Of a stretch of 8,051 bases of DNA, positions 1-6,200 are shown piece by piece. The notes under the pieces are model-generated. The model ran no database searches and was not told the DNA's origin. It worked only from the letters and a program-made list of their open reading frames with translations. The stretch's first letter is position 1; each line of letters opens with the position of its first letter. The stretch covers positions 1 to 8,051 of the forward strand of contig JALUDQ010000229.1 of NCBI GenBank assembly GCA_027043985.1, in the 5' to 3' direction. The DNA is from Desulfurococcales archaeon. GTDB lineage: Archaea; Thermoproteota; Thermoprotei_A; Sulfolobales; WANQ01. A program made the translations under genes and the position numbers.

Positions 1-100
1 CAGTTGTAGTAGCCTCTGATACCTGGGTTTGAGGCTGGGTTTCTTCTACGTGGCTCGTAGTCTCTGATGGCTCGGTTATAGTGTGTGGAAGTCCTCCTCC
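1..100 (-). other. Start of a Ser/Thr/Glu-rich C-terminal stalk, cut by window edge
   Basis: Directly after Cys726 the smaller propeller protein turns into Gly, Pro, Thr, Ser, Glu and Gln residues (GGGLPHTITEPSETTSHVEE and onward to EATTT). No propeller pattern remains. Its position after the last blade matches the stalk that usually precedes a C-terminal transmembrane anchor in archaeal surface proteins. The anchor itself is not in the window. Confidence 0.65.
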
Positions 101-2278
101 ACAGTAATCATTTAGTGTTTGCCCTGACCCCATCTTAGAGTAAACTATTCTCTTATCACTTAGCTTAGAGCTACGGAAATATGATACTAGGTCTCCGTTC
201 TCCATTACATATATTGGGGATAAACACTTGGGCTCAAGCTTATATGTTTCACTTGTTTCAACATTGTATACATAGTAGATCTTAGTATTCTCTATATCCC
301 GTGTATCTCTTAGAAGTATTAGTTTTCCATCATAATCGTTACCCAGGGTTCGAGTATCATCTAAATAGTATAGTTGTCTTCCCGTGTCTGGATCAATTAC
401 TAGTGTAGCATACTTTTTCTCGTATTCAATTCTAAACGATAATATAAGGTACTTGCCATGATCAATGTATTCAACATCTATTATCGTTTCATTGAATCTG
501 CCTAGTAGCTTTAAACTATCTGGTTTCAAGGGGTTGAACTCGTATACTAGGGAGTAGTTGAGACTGCCATAGGTGTAGTCGGGCCAGAATACTAGTGCTA
601 TCCTATCATTATCTGGATCGGCACCCATAAATGTTACATAGTAGTGTTCTCCAACTCTATCCAATATAGTATCGGTTACATTGGCTACGATCTCACCAGT
701 GCGACTAGAAACCACTAGGTAGCTATGACTAAGCTCATCGTATAGGAAGAAGTAGTCGTTGCTTAGGGCAACCGCGTTATCAGACCATAGCTTATTAACC
801 CATAAGACCTTGCCCTCGGGTATACTGAAGGCTAAGGTAAAGAATTCTTCTTCTGTCAGCTCGTCTCCATAGAAGGATGTAGCACGCACCAATAATATAT
901 TGGAGTCTGGCGTCCAAGTGCTCGTCTCACACCAATAATACCTACCCTTTACGGGTAACCGTATCTTGTATAATTCCCTACCTGTTTCAGCGTCAAGTAT
1001 TATTAGTCCATGGTGATCGTAGCCTATGTACGTGAAAGCAATGTACCTGCCATTAGGGGATACGCCAACACTACTGGGTATAAGGTATACCGGCATTTTC
1101 CCGTAATAGTTTTCTGAAACCCATTTAACACTCCAACCGGCTTCACCATAGGTCATTGTAGCTTGTGTTGGCTGGGCACTAGTAGTTGGAATAGCTGTTG
1201 TCGTTGGGCTCGTAGTAGTAGAGGTTGCTCTAAGGCCCACCTTATAGGATACTATAGTGCTCTTATCGCTATTGTCATCGTAGTAGAGGGCTAGTAGTCT
1301 AAGGGGTTCTCTTGTAGAAGCCACATAGTATACGGGGGTCTCGGTATCGTATTCGTATACTATTTCACCATTACTCTTATCTAATAATACTATTCCCTGG
1401 GTTTCAACAGCAGCGGCTATGTATTTGTCTCCTAGTTCCGCTATAGACCAGACATAGTCGTTTAGCCTAGTTGAAGACCATATCTTCTCCCCACTACTGG
1501 TATCCAATGCTACTATTCTCCCAGCATATCGCTCATTTCCTAAGTCTATGCCGAGTCCAGCGTAGACTCGATCACCATTAGAGTCAACAACTATGGCTAG
1601 AGCAGAGTCTTCAAGTTCTTTATTCGACCAAATAGATCTCCCACTATTATAGCTTAGCTTCAACACTATACCGCTAACAGGCTCACTTATAAAGCCGCCA
1701 ACATAAATGTAGTTCCCGCTTAAAGCGAAATCATAGATAGCGTCTGGAGACAATGTGACCCGCATCAATTCTTCTCCATTCGAGGGATTAAGCTTCAATA
1801 TAAAGCTATTGGTAGATGATACCACTATGCGGCTACCATCGAGGGTATACCTTATCCTCCAGCCAATACCATCAAAAGTATCCGAGACCCATACAACCTT
1901 CTTATCCTCTACGGAGACGCATTCAACTCTAAAATAAAACTTGTCACCCTCCTGCCAGAATAGTACAGCGGCAATAAACCTTCCATCCGGGCTCATATCA
2001 GCTGTTTCTAAAAGCTTATCATCGTATCCGAAATCATAAGTCCATAAAACCCTACCACTACCAGTATCTAAGACGTATAGTTTAGGAGGCCACTGAGAAC
2101 CAAAAACCAATCGCTCACCATTCAAGCTAGTAGTAAAATCATTGACAAGGCCATCAACACTAACACTCCACTCCTCCCTAAACACTGGTTTATCGATACC
2201 CACAGCAATCGGCATTGAAGCCATAGAGAAAAACAGCAACAATAAGACAAGGTATACTGGCCTAAACCCATATACCAC
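1..2278 (-). CDS. Secreted two-propeller (PQQ/WD40-like) surface protein, C-terminus cut by window edge
   Basis: One uninterrupted frame of 759 full codons reads from a GTG at 2278 to the window edge. Residues 1-25 form a signal peptide: a short n-region with Arg6, a Leu-rich core (VYLVLLLLFF) and an Ala-containing cleavage zone. Residues about 30-345 hold PQQ-like blades with the D-x-x-x-G-x-x-x-W pattern, for example VLDTGSGRVLWTY and ALDTSSGEKIWSS. A Ser/Thr/Pro linker follows at about 350-375. A second propeller region at about 376-725 includes SPNGRYIAFTY and LDAETGREL. After Cys726 the chain becomes Gly-, Thr- and Glu-rich, like the stalk before a membrane anchor, but the anchor lies outside the window. 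I count four cysteines and only three N-glycosylation sequons. A TTG at 2296 would give a more basic n-region (MGRGKS) and is the alternative start; GTG is preferred because a purine-rich GGGGAGAGG lies 7 bases before it. Function is unknown: the fold suggests ligand or protein binding outside the cell, and no enzyme signature is visible. Confidence 0.9.
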   Translation of the reverse strand, partial: MVYGFRPVYLVLLLLFFSMASMPIAVGIDKPVFREEWSVSVDGLVNDFTTSLNGERLVFGSQWPPKLYVLDTGSGRVLWTYDFGYDDKLLETADMSPDGRFIAAVLFWQEGDKFYFRVECVSVEDKKVVWVSDTFDGIGWRIRYTLDGSRIVVSSTNSFILKLNPSNGEELMRVTLSPDAIYDFALSGNYIYVGGFISEPVSGIVLKLSYNSGRSIWSNKELEDSALAIVVDSNGDRVYAGLGIDLGNERYAGRIVALDTSSGEKIWSSTRLNDYVWSIAELGDKYIAAAVETQGIVLLDKSNGEIVYEYDTETPVYYVASTREPLRLLALYYDDNSDKSTIVSYKVGLRATSTTTSPTTTAIPTTSAQPTQATMTYGEAGWSVKWVSENYYGKMPVYLIPSSVGVSPNGRYIAFTYIGYDHHGLIILDAETGRELYKIRLPVKGRYYWCETSTWTPDSNILLVRATSFYGDELTEEEFFTLAFSIPEGKVLWVNKLWSDNAVALSNDYFFLYDELSHSYLVVSSRTGEIVANVTDTILDRVGEHYYVTFMGADPDNDRIALVFWPDYTYGSLNYSLVYEFNPLKPDSLKLLGRFNETIIDVEYIDHGKYLILSFRIEYEKKYATLVIDPDTGRQLYYLDDTRTLGNDYDGKLILLRDTRDIENTKIYYVYNVETSETYKLEPKCLSPIYVMENGDLVSYFRSSKLSDKRIVYSKMGSGQTLNDYCGGGLPHTITEPSETTSHVEETQPQTQVSEATTT
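1154..1231 (-). other. Ser/Thr/Pro linker between the two propellers
   Basis: This stretch encodes residues about 350-375 of the smaller propeller protein. They are almost only Thr, Ser, Pro, Ala and Gln (for example TSTTTSPTTTAIPTTSAQ). Hydrophobic propeller strands stop before it and resume after it at GWSVKWV, so it marks a domain boundary. Such linkers in archaeal surface proteins are often O-glycosylated and extended; that is family knowledge, not visible here. Confidence 0.8.
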
Positions 2279-2285
2279 GGATTTT

Positions 2286-2294
2286 CCTCTCCCC
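2286..2294 (-). promoter_or_regulatory. Likely ribosome binding site that decides the GTG start of the smaller propeller gene
   Basis: On the minus strand GGGGAGAGG lies 7 bases before the GTG at 2278. It is a partial match to the archaeal Shine-Dalgarno consensus (GGAGGTGA). The alternative TTG start at 2296 has no purine-rich motif before it and would place this element inside the coding region. This favours GTG, but the TTG version has the better signal-peptide n-region, so the choice is not settled. Confidence 0.5.
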
Positions 2295-2330
2295 AAACCA
2301 GTACTAAGTGTATATGTGTAGATACTTTAA

Positions 2331-2362
2331 TTAGAAAGATAAATTTCCCAATATATTAATCT
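2331..2362 (-). promoter_or_regulatory. AT-rich promoter-like region before the smaller propeller gene
   Basis: Read on the minus strand this region contains ATTAATATATTGGG followed by GAAATTTATC. Either could act as a TATA box with adjoining BRE-like purines. The distances to the GTG at 2278 leave a leader of roughly 30-55 bases. No single box is compelling, and the gene might instead be read through from the methyltransferase upstream on the same strand. Confidence 0.3.
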
Positions 2363-2390
2363 TGTGGAATCAATAAGACAAACCATATGG

Positions 2391-2415
2391 AACACAAACA
2401 AACAATAGAAGAAAC
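2391..2415 (-). terminator. Possible T-rich terminator after the methyltransferase gene
   Basis: About 50 bases past the methyltransferase stop codon, the minus strand carries a pyrimidine-rich run (GGTTTCTTCTATTGTTTGTT and on). T-rich tracts without a hairpin are typical archaeal termination signals. There is no perfect oligo-T run, so the call is weak. If real, it would separate the methyltransferase transcript from the smaller propeller gene. Confidence 0.3.
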
Positions 2416-2465
2416 CAAGGTCCCCAATTAGTGAAGTACAGTTTATGCACGGTTTTATCCTTCAA

Positions 2466-3002
2466 TTACATTCTATTAGACGGTTGTTGTTTTGGTGGTC
2501 TTTTTGCTAGTGCTTTGGCTAGGCATTTTGGGTTTAGGTTGAAGGCTTTTACCTTCTTCTTGTATTCTATGTATTGTTCTCCAAATCTTTCAATGCTTTC
2601 TCGTTCATCTATTGTTACAGCCATGACTAGTATGAGGATTGTTTCTGCTGGCCCTATGATTGCTGTGTAGGTTGGTGAGCCTATGATTAATCCTATTGCT
2701 ATTGGGAGTAGGCTTAGGTAGAAGTGCATGGGATGCCTCATACACGAGTAGGGACCCACTGTTACGAGTCTATCTACTTCACCAAACCCTTTACCACTAC
2801 TACTCTTACCATAGACTGCTAGATACCTCCCAGTTACAGCTGCAGCACGTAGGATTATGCTCAGCAATATTATTCCAGCTATAATACATGGTATTCGAGT
2901 ACAACTCCACCCGAGTAACCCGTCAAGATATAGTGAGCCGACAACTCCTCCGCCTACTAGTATTATCCATACCAGAAATCTTACGCGATTACTTACAACC
3001 AT
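2466..3002 (-). CDS. Membrane methyltransferase of the ICMT/PEMT (isoprenylcysteine or phospholipid methyltransferase) superfamily
   Basis: The 178-residue protein has hydrophobic spans at about 8-26, 38-56, 93-110 and 113-131, so it is a polytopic membrane protein. The family signature is clear: LVTVGPYSCMRHPMHF at 79-94 (G83, P84, Y85, R89, H90, P91), then after two membrane spans DERESIERFGEQYIEYKKKV at 132-151. In characterised ICMT and PEMT relatives these two regions build the S-adenosylmethionine pocket at the membrane face and transfer methyl to a prenylated cysteine carboxylate or a lipid head group. The substrate here cannot be assigned. The usual RHPxY is RHPMH here. The C-terminal tail is basic and likely cytoplasmic. 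The ATG at 3002 is preceded by a GAGATGA element at 6 bases. The smaller propeller gene follows on the same strand after 187 bases. Family membership is confident; the specific reaction is not. Confidence 0.85.
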   Translation of the reverse strand: MVVSNRVRFLVWIILVGGGVVGSLYLDGLLGWSCTRIPCIIAGIILLSIILRAAAVTGRYLAVYGKSSSGKGFGEVDRLVTVGPYSCMRHPMHFYLSLLPIAIGLIIGSPTYTAIIGPAETILILVMAVTIDERESIERFGEQYIEYKKKVKAFNLNPKCLAKALAKRPPKQQPSNRM

Positions 3003-3008
3003 AACTGG

Positions 3009-3015
3009 TCATCTC
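3009..3015 (-). promoter_or_regulatory. Ribosome binding site of the methyltransferase gene
   Basis: GAGATGA on the minus strand ends 6 bases before the ATG at 3002. It differs by one base from GAGGTGA, which pairs with the 3' end of archaeal 16S rRNA. It supports the chosen start. Confidence 0.5.
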
Positions 3016-3059
3016 AAACGTTCTAAGCGTCTAGGTGATAGCTACTTAGTTGCAGAGTA

Positions 3060-3081
3060 CTTATACTATAATACTATAATA
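3060..3081 (-). promoter_or_regulatory. TATA-rich promoter element of the methyltransferase gene
   Basis: Read on the minus strand this is a doubled AT motif: TATTATAG, then TATTATAG again, then TATAAG. The proximal end lies about 58 bases before the ATG at 3002. With the usual 25-base distance from TATA box to transcription start, the leader would be about 30-40 bases, enough to include the GAGATGA ribosome binding site. The duplication gives two overlapping possible TATA boxes. Confidence 0.5.
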
Positions 3082-3124
3082 TTGTTTTCTCTTGAATAGT
3101 AGGAGATAGTAAGTGTTTGAAATA

Positions 3125-3186
3125 TGACTATCCGCTTCTCTTGTCCACAACCTATTCTCCGTGCTGGGTTTGTTGCCGGATAGTCA
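3125..3186. repeat. 10-base perfect inverted repeat with a 42-base spacer, beside the giant gene's promoter
   Basis: The left arm TGACTATCCG (3125-3134) is the exact reverse complement of CGGATAGTCA (3177-3186). The right arm ends 8 bases before the TATA-like TTATATATAG of the plus-strand gene. A further GATAGT at 3105-3110 could pair with ACTATC inside the left arm (3127-3132), so two competing pairings exist. It could be a regulator binding site in the divergent promoter region, part of a structured RNA, or chance. Confidence 0.5.
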
Positions 3187-3190
3187 AACT

Positions 3191-3204
3191 TAGATTATAT
3201 ATAG
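3191..3204 (+). promoter_or_regulatory. TATA box of the giant propeller gene
   Basis: TTATATATAG at 3195-3204 is a strong archaeal TATA box. Transcription would be expected to begin near 3225-3230. That leaves a leader of only about 12-17 bases before the GTG at 3242, so the mRNA would be short-leadered. The only ribosome-binding-like sequence in that leader is the weak GGTTGAT at 3230-3236. Confidence 0.55.
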
Positions 3205-3241
3205 AATGTCTCGTGCCAGCTTCCTTGATGGTTGATAAATA

Positions 3242-6200
3242 GTGGGGAAGTATGTTATAATATTTATGAGCATACTATTATTGGCGAATATTTTCTCTCC
3301 AGCCATTATTGTATCGGAAGCTGTTGACTCTAGCCAAGTAGAAACAGTAATGCCGGGTTTTGATGGAGTAGTCGTGGAGGGCCCCATATGGTTTTCTAGT
3401 ACTAGTGGTACGGGGAGAATACTTTTAGTGTCTAGTTCAACGGGTTTGATAGCCTACGATACCAATAGTGGAGAGAGGCTTTGGTGGAGTTTTAGGGGAA
3501 TCCCAGTATATGGTGCCGTTCTCGACGATGAGGAGGATTTTCTGGTAGTGCTCACATCTACTGGTCTTGAAGCATATAATACTAGTAGTTGGAGCTTATT
3601 GTGGGCTAATAGTAGTATAGTTCCCCGGGGATCTAGCGTTAAGCCTACCGATATAGTTGCCTTTATGAAACTATACAAGACGGAGTATCTCGTATTAGTG
3701 TTAAAGTATGGGGGAAACACTAGTAGTTATAGGGTATACGTATTCGATGGTAATGGGGTAATAGTATATAATAAGACTTTTAACACCATATATGATGTAG
3801 AATGGAATCCCATTAAACCATTGCTAGCATTTACAGCTGACAACCATAAACTAGTACTAGTAGACTTTACTAGTAGCCTGGAGTCACGTGAAAGAGTATT
3901 GTTTCTTAACGATGCTAGAGGAGTCTCCTGGAATGCTAATGGCAGTATTCTAGGTATTGCTAGAGGCTACTATGGTGTAAGTATCGTTAATATTACCGGG
4001 TCTTTATTGAAGACTATATACGTGGGATTTGCTGTTGAAAAATTATTCTGGGACAGCAACGATATCATTGCAGCTGGGGGCGCTTATTTAGGAAAAATCT
4101 CTATGGGGGAAGAAGGACTTGTATGGGTTTCTCCTCCAGTAGTTGAAAGTATTAAGGAAATACTTGGTCTAGGCCATGGAAGAATAGCGGTAGTTGCCCA
4201 TACCTCCTACTATGATCAAATGTCAACACTTTACGTGGTAAACAGTATGGGGTTGATTGAGAAGATTTACCCGCTATACAGTTGGGGCGTAGAGAATATT
4301 GCGAAAACCGATAAGGGAGTAGTAGTGGTCACGGGTACCGAAGTAGTCTTCCTCTATATAGGTGGAGGGGAATCAGCTACAAGCTTCTATAGACACGGTA
4401 TCCCATTACTTCGTAAAAGCTTCCCCGTTAACTCTTCAAGTATTGTGGTATTAGAGGAAGAGAATATAGGTTTCTCGAGAGCGTATAGTATAACCTATCA
4501 TAGCATAGAGAATAAGAGCTCAAAGCCCATAACGATTATAAGTAGTGGCGAGCCATCTATACTCTACACTGGGAACTTTACATCAGTTTTCTTAAGAGAA
4601 GGCTATATCGCAACATACTCTGCTAATGGATCACTAGAATGGACCTACTACATCGAGGACCCATTCTTTAGCGAGGCGACATGGAGTAGTAGTGGAGAAC
4701 TCCTAGCAGTCTACAATACATTAAATAAGAGATTACATATAATAAATAGGAGTGGAGAACTAGTAGCAACAAAAACCTATCCAGAAATAGGATACATATC
4801 CAGTATCTCTGTAAGCCCCGATAACAACTATGTAGCGTTAATAGGGTATGAGAACGCATATATACTGAATGTTTCTTCTCTAGAAATACTAATGAGCCTC
4901 GAAAACATAGAAATAGATACACTCCACCAAGTACAATGGAGTACACCGGATCGTTTATGGATAATGCTTAAAAACGATTCCCTCCTACTAGTAGATCCTT
5001 CAACTAATACTACAAGACAAGTTAAACCACCACTCCTAGACTACGTTGACGATATTGAGATTTCACCAAAGGGAGACCTCATAGCCGCTGCAGGTAGTAT
5101 TAGAAGTGGTGAAATAAAAGACTGGATCCTCGTATTTACTCCAGAAGGAATGATTTTATGGAAAAAAGAACTAGACTCTACAGTAAACTCATTGACTTTG
5201 AGCTGGAGCGATAAAGGTAATTATATTGTTCTCTCCCTCATCGGAGGATTACCGTGTATAGACCTGTATTCTCGCACAATAATATATAATGCTAGAAATG
5301 GTGGCGAAGTAAGAAGAATTCCTGGATGGTTTGAAGAGACGGTGTACTATGAAGACGATGATATTATAGCATTGCTTCCAAGTGATAATGGTTTATGGGA
5401 ACTCTATTCTTTCAATGAGAATAGTTTTAAGTATCTAGGAGTAAAGCCTACACGCTTAATAGCTGCAGCTTATACTAGTAAAGGAGCCTACATGAACATA
5501 TATTTTGGAGATGAGGAACCCTACTTATGGTTGCACGTAGACTTAAAGAGAGGTATCGCTGAAAATAGAACAGAGGATAAATGGTTCGATATAGTATCTC
5601 CTATTGGAGACCAGCTTATAGAATTAAGCTACTACTGCGCCGAAGAACCTGGTGGAGCCAGCACTGCTGCAAGGCTCAGAGCACATAGCTTCCAGGGCGG
5701 AAAGCTTTGGGAAATAGGTGGAATGGATCCAATAGACCCTGAGGAAGCTAGTTTCTCTCCCTTCGATGATCTCTTAGTATTACCTGTTGGCTGGAACTCC
5801 TTTTATCAAATAGACTATGTGAAGGGAATACTTGTTGGGAGAAGAGCTTACAGCAACACTAGGGCTACTAGTATAAGTTATTCTCCGGGTAAAGTAGTAT
5901 ATGGTTATAAAGACGTTATCACAACCGTTAATCTAAGCCTACAAGTAGTCTCCAGAATAGAAGCCGAGGATGTAGTCGACGCCGCTATAAGTCCTAAAGG
6001 AGACCTACTAGCCATAATCCAGAGCAATGAGTCCAAGGAAAAACTACTAGTATACAGTATTGTTAATCAAAGCCTTGTTTACACAACATCCCTACCCGGT
6101 AGAGCATTCTATCTCGCATGGTCCGGTAATGGCAGTGAAATAGCAATATTTACGGATAGATCCCATTTAACCGTAATAGAGGTGGGGAGCTGGAGGATAA

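Noticed and set aside
1755..1937. Plus-strand open frame of 60 codons
   Set aside because: It lies opposite the first propeller of the minus-strand gene, which reads through without a stop.
1..2278. Quinoprotein (PQQ-dependent) dehydrogenase
   Set aside because: The blade pattern is PQQ-like, but the disulfide and cofactor or metal residues of the dehydrogenases are not evident, and the Thr linker and stalk point to a surface protein.
2431..2670. Plus-strand open frame of 79 codons
   Set aside because: It lies opposite the methyltransferase gene, whose family motifs are clear, and has no recognisable domain.
2857..3099. Plus-strand open frame of 80 codons
   Set aside because: It overlaps the start and promoter of the methyltransferase gene on the other strand and has low-complexity composition.
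3105..3240. C/D box small RNA or tRNA in the intergenic region
   Set aside because: No proper pair of C (RTGATGA) and D (CTGA) boxes at normal spacing was found on either strand, and no tRNA-like T-loop.
3454..3720. Minus-strand open frame of 88 codons
   Set aside because: It lies opposite PQQ-like blades of the giant propeller gene and has no own ribosome binding site or family motif.
4668..4946. Minus-strand hydrophobic open frame of 92 codons
   Set aside because: Its Leu/Tyr-rich sequence is the antisense of propeller repeats with WSSSGELLAV-type motifs; it is a shadow, not a membrane protein.
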